Assembly (NCBI RefSeq): GCF_016545825.1
Contig: NC_052619.1
Location: forward strand, 30,047,803 to 30,111,802
Length of the DNA stretch: 64,000 bases
Direction: 5' to 3'
From: Eucalyptus grandis
Lineage: Eukaryota > Streptophyta > Magnoliopsida > Myrtales > Myrtaceae
Shown here: one piece after another, positions 34,888-47,200 of the stretch
Layout: each line of letters starts with the position of its first letter
How positions within the stretch are numbered: position 1 is the stretch's first letter
Notes under the pieces: model-generated
The model's input: only the letters and a program-made list of their open reading frames with translations
Told to the model about the DNA's origin: nothing
Database searches by the model: none
Translations under genes and position numbers: made by a program

Positions 34888-35774
34888 TTAGGGGTGAGTA
34901 TGGTCTGAGTGGATGGTCCCCACCTTGAAACCAAGAACCGCTTGCTAAGAACCGATTCAAAATAATTAAAACCGAGACCCTTCCATTGGTTCCATGGATC
35001 CACCTGGGAACTAGACTACTAATCCGGTTAAGTTCCTGGGTGGATCCATGGAACTAGTCCTCAATCCCTACAAAACTTGTTTCGCCTTATATTCGGGTTG
35101 AATTACAAGCCATTGATTTTGATTAAGAACAGAAAATTATAAGGCAAAACGAATAGATAGTACTATTAGCTAAAAACTTAATTTTTTCAAAGGTTATGGT
35201 GTGGTTCTCTTAAGGTTTCCCGACATCGGAAATAAGTGGAAAATTAGACTCCATATCAAAAGTCCTAAACTCCACTAAAGTTAAAACATTAATCACTTGT
35301 TTTTATCTTTTTTGAACGTCAACCTAATTAAATCATGAGAATGGCTGAGGAAAGGCCTAATTATATTCTTAAAATGAGCTGTTGCTCTTATGGATATATT
35401 TAATTGATTCTCTCCTTCCTCTAAGTTTATTTATTTTTTTTGGTTGAGAAAGCAAATAAATGGATTATTACAATAAAAAAAAAAGTGGGGGGGTTAATTC
35501 TATTGCACATGCAAGAGACAAAATTAGTCAATAATGTCCAATAATTATAAATATGCATATATGTATTTATATATATATATATAAAAATTATAATTAAGTA
35601 ATTGAGATGATTTATGTATCCGAATGGGTGGGCGGGCAGTTCCACGCCTAAAACCAGAAACTAGACTAGGTACTTACCAATTTCATTAAATTGGGAATCG
35701 GGTCGGCCCCCATTGGAATTCCCAATTCTGGTCCTGTCCGATCCAGATGGTTTCCGATTCTTTTGCACATCCTT
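34888..35774. mobile_element. hAT-like non-autonomous element, 887 bp
   Basis: Flanked by the perfect 8-bp repeat actcatta (34880-34887, 35775-35782), the size made by hAT transposases. Ends are weakly inverted (ttaggggtgag; aaggatgtgc from the right). The interior has an inverted pair around 'ccatggatccacc' and a (TA)n tract near 35570. The exact end may shift by one base. Confidence 0.65.
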
Positions 35775-36109
35775 ACTCATTACAAAGAGATATACAATTT
35801 TACAATGAAGAGTTGGTTATTGAATCGCTTCTTGAATCATTTTCCTGAAAACAATACAATTTAACTATATTTTATGACTACATGGATGATGTCAATTACA
35901 ATATCTCTTGCTTCTCTCTTATTCTCTTTGAAGCAAGGCACTAGGAGAATAATCCAATGCACCGACAACAAAGAACAAGCTCCTCCTACTACTGTGAGTT
36001 TGTGACGTCGTCATCATCACCTTCGAGCTTCAATGGTACCATGATTCTAAACCATAGCTTATATAATTGACTTTGTAAATTTGACTATATTAACATACTA
36101 TAATAAATT

Positions 36110-36567
36110 ATTAGATAAAAACAGAGATAACATACTAGATTTTAATTATGAGTTAGTAATGTATGCATTACGAATTAATATGAGTACTTCTCGTAAAAAC
36201 TGCTTGGAGGAATTGGCAAATGCAAAAGAGAGATTATCTTAGCACTGTTTTGCTGCCGAAGCATCACTCAAAGGCAAGAGGTACTACATTCTGATACTGA
36301 TGGCCTTGTTGAAGCATGGGACAGCAGGACGATGATCTCTTAGTTGCAGAGAGTATCATTCTGTCGCAATCCGTTGGACCTGTACCTGAGTGGGCAGCCT
36401 ACATATGCTACGTAGTTGCAGGAAAAGCAAAACATGATGAAAAGGATTTCCTTCCATGTTTGGTCAAACATTTTCCTCCAAAAACAACGAGCGTGCGAGC
36501 AGAAGGGAGACCAACCGGGGGGGGGGGGGTGGTTATCCAGGCAGTTAATGTGATGCAAGGAAGATAA
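36110..36567. repeat. copy 1 of an unrecognised duplicated segment
   Basis: Matches 41925-42400 with many differences: shared blocks aattatgagttagtaatg, ctgatgctgatggcct-type and gagtgggcagcctaca-type sequence. One frame in each copy reads a related peptide (VPEWAAYICYVVAGKAKH here), suggesting a fragment of an old coding sequence, but I do not recognise the protein and stops interrupt both copies. Confidence 0.55.
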
Positions 36568-37405
36568 AAGATAGGGAAAAATTCATTTTGTAAAAGAAAC
36601 AAGAGATGTGCAAAAAATGACCTAATCAATCAATTAGAGCATGCAAGGAAGATAAAAGATATTTTAGTTTTTTCTTAATTATTAATTTAATCTAAATAAT
36701 ATTGGAAAATAAATAAAAAATTCCATGTATGAGAGATAAATAAATTTTAAAGTGCAATATCACCATTTTCCATTTGACCAATTGATGGTCTTAGAAGAGA
36801 ACATGGGAAAAAGATTCATTTTTTTAGTTTCTTGTGAAAAAAAAAAAAAATGAGAACGTTCTCATGGCCCAAAAGCATAGTTTTTCCTACAAAAATATTT
36901 GGTTTTAATTAGAGAAAAAAACCTACAAAAAAGGTTTTAAATTATACTCACTACGACATATTTCTTCAAATTTTGTTTTACATCAAAAACCCCAAAATAT
37001 GTCCTATTATAACGCATTTACCCAAAAAAAAAAGTTCTTGTATTATTAACATCTCAAATTTGTACATATGTGACACATTTAATCTCCGTCAAAATCCCAT
37101 TAAGTGATTTTTCAGCCAAAACACTATTGTTTTTATTTCACTTAAGCCATCTCATCATGAGGTCAATACGTTTCACTTTGGCATCTATGTAGGCAGACTT
37201 ATAACAATTTTCCTTGATAGAACTTTGCAAAAAGATAAATATGTCATAGAAATACAAGTTTGAGATTTTTTGTGTCATGGAAAAAGCTTTGGAGAATAAT
37301 TTAAGATTTTTTTATGGTTTTTGCTCTTGAATAAAACCCATCAAATAATTTTGCTAAACCTAAAGAAAATATCAAGAGCATTAATGAATTTTAGTAAATT
37401 GCTAA

Positions 37406-39875
37406 TGTCGCAACCTAAATTTTCAAGGCAATCCTAAAGTTTAGATTAATGGATTACTAAGTCCGAAGACTTGGCTCGGACCTCCCAAGTCCTACCAATC
37501 GCGACTTGATATTAAGAAATTAACTTATTTAAACATACAATTATATTCAATTTGGAGCCGCCACTAACCAATTAGGGTTGGTTAAAAACCCAAGTAAAGT
37601 ACGGAGAATACTTTACTATTGTGAACCAGAGATTCAGTAGGTCCGGGGACATGATTACGCTAGATTAGTCTAACGTCTTTTCGGTACCTTTTATTTTAAT
37701 TTCAAAAATATTTTGTAGGCAATGTTGATTAATTTTAACTTAAGCTACTAACATGCAAATGGTGGTCATGCGGGTGCACAATCAATAAAGTAAAATTCAA
37801 TAAAAATGCTAATAAAAATGTATGCTCTAAACATGATTTCTAAATGACAAGACACCTAATTTTTATTATTATGCAATCTTAATCTAACTTAATATACATG
37901 AATTTATTTTAATGACATGCGAGATGCAATTCATATTGTATGACTTAAACTTATCACTGTATGTATGCAATCTAATTTATATAATCCTAAATATGCATAT
38001 GCTACATGATATGGGATGAATGACATGGTAAATCTATATACATGTTCTTTTTATGATTTTTTTAATGATTTTTTTATACATATATGCAACCTACACTAAA
38101 CAATGATGACATAAAATGAGATTAATTATGAACTAACTTATTAGCTAACTAAACGGCTTTTGTGTTTTCTTTCTTTCTCTTTTTTTTTTAAATGACAATA
38201 ATTCTTATTAAAGAAAGCGACATAATGATGCAATGTTAATCTTAGGCTTTTTATTAAAAAAACTACATGATGGGAATATTAAAACATTAATCTATGATCC
38301 ACTAACTAGAGTGCAACATGTAGTGTGATTTATATGACCTAAATAACATTTTTTTATTCTTTTTTTTTTTTTTTGGTTTCGTTAAAGGAAAATCATCATA
38401 ATTCTATATGAATCTTAAAAATGCAAAGCTTTAAATATGAAATGCATATGGACCTAAGTACTTAAATTCTAGATATGCATAATATGTGAGGAGCAAATAA
38501 TGATAACGCACCAAAATATAATCCATCAATGTATATCAATGACATATTTTAACGCGAATCAATTATGCAAAGCAAACCATAAATTTATCATAAAAAGTTG
38601 AAATAATAAAAATTTAGCCCGCTGTCTCGCGGTTCAATATTTTTGATTATCATGACTTAATATGACAAATTTCCAAATCGGATAATAAAAATAAATTAAA
38701 ATAAACCAAGTTAGAATAAAAACAAAACATGAAATCAAATATCTAAAAATTCACCTAGTCTAACTCACAGTTGGCTCCAGGAAATGGCGAGGAAGCAGTA
38801 ATGGCTGAACTGCGATGGTGGCTCGCCAAGGGTGATGGGTCCTGGTGACCGGAGCTGGGGTGGTCGTTGGAGCTCCGGCGAGGTTCGGCAGTAACCAGAC
38901 CTGCAGCAAAACAGAAGAAGCAGCAGATGGTTCTGTTCGGGCGTGGAGCCGGCGTCGGTTGTTGCAGAGGTGGGGATGCGGCTTCGACTGAGGAAGAGGC
39001 CCCAACGCGATGGTGAGCGACGGGCTGAACTCGGCGACGGCAGGGGGACGCAAGCTGTGGTAGCGGTGGTGGTGCTGCGGATGCGCGAGTAGAGGGCTGA
39101 TTACGATGAAGCAGGCTTCGGATGCTGGTGCAGGCGTGGCAATAGGGCTTCGGTGCGGCGGTGGTTGCATGCGTGGAGGCATCGGTGACGGATGGATCGC
39201 GGAGGCGGCTGTTGCAGGCGTCGAGCGTCGGGCGGATGCGGAGGTGATGGCATCACACTCCGGCGGAGGGTGCGGTCGTTGGACGCCGTGCGATGGTGCG
39301 GGTGGTGAGACGAACGTCAGTGCCGCGCGGTGGCCGGCGAAACGGAAGTCCGGTTGCTGGTGTACCGGCGAGGAGCAGCAAGGGGCGTGATCGATCGGGC
39401 AGCAAGTCTACAAGATGATGAACAGTAAATGTCCCATCATTTTGTACTTTCTTTTGCTTTTTGCCCCCACTCTCTCTCACGTTACCTCCCTTTCTGCCCC
39501 TGTACGCTTTCCTTTTCCCCAGAGAAACAAAGCTTTCCTTCCTTTTTCTCTCTTTTCACTTTTCTATTTTTCTTTTCTTCCCTCAAAAACTCAAACTCTC
39601 TTCTCAGTTTTCTCTCTTTTCACTTTTCAAATTTTTGACGAAAAGAAGCCCCCCCTCCAAATTCCGAAACCTCGCATTGCTTTTTATAGAAGAATCACTC
39701 GACTTTGTTTTTGCAGGTGAAGATTTGCACATATTTGCTCAACCGCTCAACAAAATAGTGGCTCCAAAATCCGACTGTTGAATTCTTTTGAATTCAATTT
39801 TTTTTTTCAAAATTTCCCTCTTAATCAAAGATTATTTTCTAATTCTATTTTCTAAAATTAAATGAGGTGTCAACA
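37406..39875 (+). mobile_element. 2.47-kb solo LTR
   Basis: Starts tgtcgcaacc and ends ggtgtcaaca, flanked by gctaa (37401-37405, 39876-39880). The related segment near 42580 reads agtgaattgctaactaatcg without any insert, an independent empty site. The block ttggagccgccactaacc near the 5' end resembles LTRs of plant Tat/Ogre-type gypsy elements, but this is from memory of the family style, not a search. The GC-rich tract at 38770-39400 yields long chance ORFs on both strands. Confidence 0.83.
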
Positions 39876-39880
39876 GCTAA

Positions 39881-41924
39881 ACAATCACATTTCTGGAAAA
39901 TTCGTTTTTGTATATGTAAGAAACGAAAACACATACTCGGTTTGAAAAAATTATTATGGTAAGTCAAACGTTTCCTCGTTTTTTCTGTATTTATCTCATG
40001 AAATTTGTTGTCATTTCTGGACGACCCGCCATAGAGTCGGCGCGAGGACTATGGATTGCTTATGCAAGTTCCGTTGCCATCTGCGATGGCAAACGATGAC
40101 GAACAACTATGGACAACTACGGAGGTCTAGAGGTTCTGTTTCTCATTTTTGTTGATTTTTCAAATGTACCGAAACATGGATGACAATAAATTTTAACTTC
40201 GTCAATCATTAACTTTAATATTTGAAATTTTACAATATTAGAGAAAATGAAAAAATTACTGAGTTGGTATAGTAATTACAACTAAAAATTGTTAAGAAAA
40301 CCTCATAATATATTTAAATTTATAAACTTATCCATGGTTTATATTAATCTTCATAAATGCAAGAAGTGTTTTATGTTTCAGGTTATTCTCATGCTGAAAT
40401 TACTCTTTATGACGAAAGGACCTACGTGAACATGTTTTCAGGTACTGGGCGGACATGGGAGTTTCAACTTATAAAGTTTAAGAAGTTCATGCCAAGTTGT
40501 ATAAAACGTTCTCATATATTGTATCGGAGGTGGTCCATGAGAGTATAAGGAAATCTAGAGAGTCCTCTATAAGACTAATTGCACCATTCGTCGAGAAATG
40601 AGGCAAGTCATCTACATCACCATCATTGCCAAAAATAGTTGATCATATCCAAGAAGCAAGAAGCAACGAACCACGTGGATATCAACAAATGCTCTGCTTG
40701 AATATTAGCAAAGATTAAATTTGAATATTAGCAATGCAAAAATTGGACATTAGCCAATTTATTGCATGGATATTATCAATAATTATGTATGAATACCAAC
40801 AAGGTAATTACTGAATATTGGCAAAACAAATGAGGATATTATCATAATTTATAGATGCTGAATATTATTAGAGTCATACAATGACTGAATATCAATAGAA
40901 TACCTACCCTACTTACAACGACAATTTTATTGCAAATTTCAAGACTATTATTTTGTTCTTTTAATAGATATGGATGCCAATTTTAGAAGATATTATTTGA
41001 CTTTTTTTATTAATATTTTTTTTGTAATATTTAACCACACATGGAATCTTAATTGATCACAATCATCCCCAAGACAAAGTCCTTTCCTTTATTGAAGAAC
41101 TCCACTTTTGGAAATCAATATTTGATTTTATGGGTGATCAAATCAATTGAATTTTTGATGGTTCTATCCCATACTTAGTTGTTGTAAGGCGAGTAGCACA
41201 AGCAACTAGAAGTGAGTGAGGCAAGTGTTAAATGGTGAGCAAGGAAATTGTTTCTTTCGATCCTGGGAAATTGAAAACTAATAGGACAAAGAAGATAAAA
41301 GAGAATAAGTACTAGAGGAGGATACTGTGAGGAATTATTTATGCCATTTTGACACTGTGAAGAATCCTCACATAGATACCTTTCTCCTTTGTAAAATATA
41401 GCTATTGATGTTGTAAAAACATTAAAAGTCTAAGTTATTAAAAAACAATATAAAATTACTTCAATTTTTCATTCAGCCATTTAATACTGTTGACGCCATT
41501 TGACTTAAGAATTTATCTATATAAACAATTATAAATAATATATTAGATATATATACAATCAAGGTGTTCGGGTTGGACACACACAATTAAGGTGTTCCAT
41601 AAAAACTCTCAAAATTAAGAATCAATCCGCACAATACTGATCTAAAGATCCTAAGATCAATGATTGACCTAATTCTTCTAGGAATCGAACTATGACTAGC
41701 AGGATTGGGCTAGTTTAGGGTTGGTTCAGGGTTGACTATAGGTCAATGTTCATCCCTAGTAGTTTCTTGAAATTGATTATTTAGGTTAAGGTTCTTTATT
41801 TAGATGGAAAGTAAAGCCAACAAATCACCAAGATTCCTTGTTGACATAGAAGAAAGCTCTATAAACACAATGAATAGGTAAAGAAAGATGGTAAGATCAA
41901 CTATACAGAATTATAGAATAAATT
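39881..41924. other. repeat-derived non-coding DNA
   Basis: The part at 39881-40140 matches 42570-43130 and belongs to the duplicated segment. The rest is AT-rich with no supported gene. A short plus frame at 40357-40548 has no recognisable domain. Confidence 0.4.
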
Positions 41925-43130
41925 ATGACATAAACACGGAGATAGCATACAAGACTTTTAATTATGAGTTAGTAATGGATATATTGCAACTTACCATGAG
42001 CGTTTCTCGGGAACAACTGCTTGGAAAGACTAGCCAATGCCAAAAAAAAAAAAAAGGCCTAAGCAGTGTGTTGCTGCTGAAGCGTTTGTGGGGGTACTGC
42101 ACTCTGATGCTGATGGCCTCGTTGAAGCGTTGGACGGCCCGATGATGATGCTTCAGTTGCAGAGCGTCGTTTTGTCACGATCTGTCGAATCTGTACTTGA
42201 GTGGGCAGCCTGCATGCATTATGCAGTTACAGGAAAAGGGAAAACAGGGAACAAGACTTCCTGTCCTTGGAGGTAGATTTTTAGATTTGTTTGGTAGACC
42301 CTTTGCCTCTAAACACAACGAGCGCGCAAGCCAATAAGCGAGGAACTTCTCCCCAGACCCACCTAATAATGCAACTGAATTCAAACACCAACTTGGAGGT
42401 CTTTAAGCAGTAAATGTGAAGCTACCAATCAATTAATACAAAAGGTTTTTTGAGTACTGGTTAAAAAATTCACAGAATAAGTTTTTTAGTTTGTGTAATT
42501 TATGATATAAAATCCATCAACTAATAATGCTGAATTTAGAGAAAATACAGAAAGCGTTGAAGGATTTCAGTGAATTGCTAACTAATCGCATTTCTCGAGA
42601 ATTCAATTATGTTGGTGGAAGAAAAGAAAACATAAACTCCCTTTGAAAGAAAGGGAATTGGTTTGATAAGTCAAAATTTTCCTCAACATTTTTCTGTATC
42701 TTCTTTTTGTCAGATAGTGATTTATTTCATTCTAATAAATCAAGATGGTCGAGCCCTAATTCTAAAGCACTCGAGGAGGGGACAAAGCCCATTTCAAAGG
42801 CAAATTGTTCTTTTCACGGGTTTTTGCGATCCTGACCACCACGCAATTGGTCTCTCTAAAGTAATGAGCTATTCAAATGTCCGAAAAGAAGAGCATATGA
42901 TCATTACTTTTGAGATAAGAGCACCAGCTTCCTAAGTGAACTCATCTGGACACCTCAAAGCATCGACTAAGTCTATGTTGTTTGACTCAACTAGAAGCAT
43001 TTCATGAAATTTGTTGTCATTTTCAGATGACTTACCTGAGAGTCACGCGAGGACTATAGCAAGAGCTTGCTTGTGCAACAACGATGGGCTACCACGGAGG
43101 TCTAGTTGTTTTGTTTCTCCTTTTAGTTGA
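41925..43130. repeat. copy 2 of the unrecognised duplicated segment
   Basis: Homologous to 36110-36567, 37380-37405 and 39881-40140 in the same order, but without the solo LTR. A further partial copy appears at 43720-43910. The peptide VLEWAACMHYAVTGKGK in one frame parallels that of copy 1. The function of the ancestral sequence is unknown. Confidence 0.55.
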
Positions 43131-44260
43131 TTTGATTGCGCCAAAAATAGAAAAAGAGGAAATTTTTACTTATTAATCATGCATTAAAATATTTGGAATT
43201 CCGAAGTTTTAGAGAGTTCTTGAAAATTACCAAGTTGGTTTTGTAATTAAGCAGCAAATGCCAATACTCCATCATCTAAATTATTTACCAAACGGAAAAA
43301 TCGTGACAAAGTAGCGTCGCGGTTTCTTAAATGGATGTACGAAAACGCAAGACTAATAAAATTTACATCCAATAAATAAGGTGGCTTGTTTAGCCGTAAT
43401 TAGCTTTCTTGCAAAAAATAAAAGTAATTATTTTGGTGAAGAGTTGACGTGGATCATTGATTTAAGTAAGAAGATAAATTGAATTTAATTGATGCTACAC
43501 GTTACAAAGAGATAAACATTTTGTTCAGAAGGTTATTTGGAATCTCTAAGGAAGTTCCATAAGTGGAAAAACTATCATAATAATATTTAAAAGTACGATC
43601 TTTCGTAACTAATTGATTTATTCATTCTCTGCATGGTGCAATCTGAAAAAAATTAATTAAAGGACGTTTTTCAGGAGTTAGCTAAAATATTAATGGAATA
43701 AGATCAACAAAGAGTTTTAGCTTCTGCAATACATGAGATACAATTAAAGACAACATAGAATGCATTAAAGAAGTTCTGTAAATTGCTACCTAATCTTATT
43801 TTGGTGAATTATTTTTGGTTATTGGAAGGAAAGAAAACATATACTATGTTATAAAAACTATTCTCATAAATCAAACTTTTCCTTAGTATTTCACCGTAGA
43901 TATATCAGGAAATCTATTGTGATTTAAAAGATAAGGGGTTTTAGCGATATCTATAAAATAAAGCAAAAAAGAGAATTGTGTAATTTCTACATTAACCTAT
44001 AAGTTTTTTAATGACAATCTAAAGTAACAGAGTATCGTAATATCAATTACAATAAATTAGAATAAATTGATAATATGTACAGTCAAAAGAAGGTAATGCA
44101 CGATCTCGAAAGAGATGGACAATCCAAAGAAAGGTAATGGCCAATCCTGAAAAATATGCGAAATCTAAGGGGGAGACACAGAATTTCTGAATATATATCA
44201 TCAACCATCGTGGAATGGTTTGCATGGATATCGGGCAAACTCCTTGAGATAATGCAGAAA
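43131..44260. other. upstream region of the first S28 gene
   Basis: AT-rich, with a partial third copy of the duplicated segment at about 43720-43910. An aatatatatc stretch near 44190 lies about 70 bases before the chosen start codon and is a TATA-box candidate. Confidence 0.35.
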
Positions 44261-47200
44261 ATGGCGAAGCACGCCATCGCTGTGTTATCATTCTCTATCG
44301 CCCTCCTCACCCTCGCTCCGCAATCATCATGTTCCCAGCCTTTCAAATCCGTCTCCTCCCGTCGCGCACCGAGGTTCCCCCGCAGATTCTCAACCTCCAA
44401 GCTCCCCAGCCTATACGACAGCCAGCTCTTGAAGAAGGTTCCCCAGTACCGATACGAGACGCGGTACTTCGAGCAGCGCCTCGACCACTTCAGCTTCTCG
44501 AAGCTCCCGAAGTTTAGCCAGCGATACCTCATCAGCTCGGAGCACTGGTCTGGGCCCAAACGGCTCGGACCCATCTTCGTGTACTGCGGAAACGAAGGTG
44601 ATATTGAGTGGTTCGCCGCGAACACGGGCTTCGTATGGGAGATAGCCCCAAGCTTTGGTGCAATGGTGGTTTTCCCTGAAGTAGGTGCTCCTATCAAACT
44701 CGTGCATCTTTTTTGTGTGGAATATTTTCGAAAGTTAGACGATATCATGCTAAGGCTATTTCAAGAAGACTGAAAGCCCCCGAGTATAGAATAGTTTCTC
44801 TATTTCCTTCAATTCGTGGTGAAATTTCAGAACTTGAAAGCTTATAAAAAAAAACCAAATGCCCCCTTCTTCCATAAATATGTGTATTTTTGGCTGGTGT
44901 TATTGGAGTTTGATTGACGGTTCCCTCATTTTGTTTCATTGATGATTGCAGCATCGGTATTACGGTAAGTCAATGCCCTTTGGGAGTACAGAGAAAGCGT
45001 ACAAGAACGCTGCTACCCTGTCTTATCTTACTACGGAGCAGACGTTGGCTGATTTCACCGAGTTGATCATGAGCTTGAAGCGAAACGTGTCTGCTGAGGC
45101 CTGCCCTGTTGTTCTTTTTGGTGGTTCATATGGTGGAAGTAAGTAAGCTCTTTAAGCTCCGGTTTGAACTCTATTTCTTTGTTTTTAGTCTAGTGTGTTT
45201 TGCTACGCATAGATTAGGCAAAATAGTTTACCTGAAGAATTTTGATGAATTGTTCATCTTCTTGAACATTTAAGATTTTAGGCCTGAGCAGAAAATCGAA
45301 GTTGCTGATGTATAGGTCATTTTTTTCATTTTTCAATTTCTTGTTCCCCCTTGAGATCCTTTACAAATTTTGCACGGTAATCTTTAACAGTGTTAGCAGC
45401 ATGGATGAGGTTAAAGTATCCACATATAGCCATAGGCGCACTTGCTTCTTCAGCTCCAATACTTCAGTTTCCAGAAATTGCGGAGCCAGACTCGTTCTAC
45501 GACATCGTCTCCAATGATTTTAAAGTGGGTTGTTTAATTTTGACCTTGCTTGGCTTGTCTGAAGTGAATGCACTCGCATGCATCTATGTCATCTTATTTC
45601 TGGACTGAAAATTGCAGCGTGAAAGTGCTAGCTGCTTTAACACTATTAAAGCATCCTGGAATGCATTGACAGCTGAAGGACAGAAGAAGGATGGTCTCTC
45701 CCGACTGACGAGAATGTTCCGGTTATGTGGGTAAAGTAAACAAGGACCATGATCCTTCAGTCAATTTGTTACCAACCTCATTGTGTTTAAAGGAACTTCT
45801 AATGCTTAATGTCATTGCGTCGTGCTTTGTGATGCCTAAATTAATTGAAGTCTGAATTTTGGTAGGGAGTTAAAGGATTCAGAAGACCTAGCTGGTTGGC
45901 TGGATAATGGTTACTCCAATTTGGCAATGGTCAACTATCCATATCCTTCTGACTTCCTTATGCCTCTACCTGGATACCCGATAAGAGAGGTCAGTCAAGA
46001 TTCTAATATAACTTGATCATTGCTATTTCTCTTTATCTGAAATAGTATTGTGACATGATGCCCTCTTTTTTTCTTGTAGTTTCTATGGAATTCTAACAAA
46101 AACCATCTTTTATTATTTTCTGAAATTTGTGTTTTGAGGTGCATCATGGTGAAAGCAGAGGAAATTTGGTGGTCATTCATTACATCTTGAGGAAATTATT
46201 CTGTAACTGATATTGTTTTTGAATGCCCTGTCGTTAAGCTAGCTTAATTTAATTCCCTTTCTTTATGTTTGCTTTTCGACATTTAGTAAATTTTGAAAGC
46301 ACATGTTACATATTTGTATATTGAAAGTATATTATGCACAAAAATAAACTGGGTAAGACTTGAAATGATACAAGTTGGGTCGGTAGATGCAGAAACAGAT
46401 TTAACCAAAGCTTGCTTACAGACACGAGGAGCCCAGATACAGTTTAAACTCTTCAGCTGAGTCCTGTTATCCTGTGATGTCAAGTGTCGGGCAAGTCAGA
46501 CATCTCGACATGTAGTGTCCACATAATAAAGCATATGCATTACAATATATTAAAAATATCAGCTGAGCATACTTGGATGCACCGCATTTTTGGCTCCTTA
46601 CTAGGTCTGCAGAAAGATTGACGGTTGTCCAGATGGGACTAGCATTCTGGAACGTGTATTTGAAGGTGTTAGTGTCTACTATAATTACACCGGAAAAGTT
46701 GATTGCTTTGATCTGTATGATGACCCTCATGGCATGGCTGGCTGGGACTGGCAGGTTTGAAACTGTTGATTCTCCTCTTTTTTCCCCCTAAAATTAATAT
46801 ATGAAAGGTGTTGCGTCTGGAAGAGAACAATGATCCAATGATGTCCTCGCTTGTTTCGTTGTGGTGTACAGTCATGCACAGAGATGGTAATGCCCATGTC
46901 CAGTAACCCACATACGAGCATGTTTCCCAGATACGATTTTGATCTTTCTGCTGACAAAGAGTATTGCCGGACCGAATATAAAGTCAATCCAAGACCAGAG
47001 TGGATAACAACTGAATTTGGTGGGAAAGTAAGACGCCACTGTGATATTTATTTATTTATTTATTATTTCTATCTTAAAGTTTTGCAGCACGATGACCTTG
47101 CATGTGTAGCTTCTTGGGCCATAGTCCATCCAGTTCTGTGACCTCTTGAGCATCTCTTATGGAGCATGGCATTCCCATTGATTGTCTATTCGTGTCCCAT

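Noticed and set aside
35560..35585. TA-rich tract as promoter
   Set aside because: It is a short (TA)n microsatellite inside the hAT-like element with no gene next to it.
38760..39781. Long ORFs of 94-140 codons on both strands
   Set aside because: They lie in the GC-rich part of the solo LTR at 37406-39875 and have biased, domain-free translations.
44083..44748. 221-codon minus-strand ORF
   Set aside because: It is the reverse-strand shadow of exon 1 of S28 copy 1, which has clear family motifs on the plus strand.
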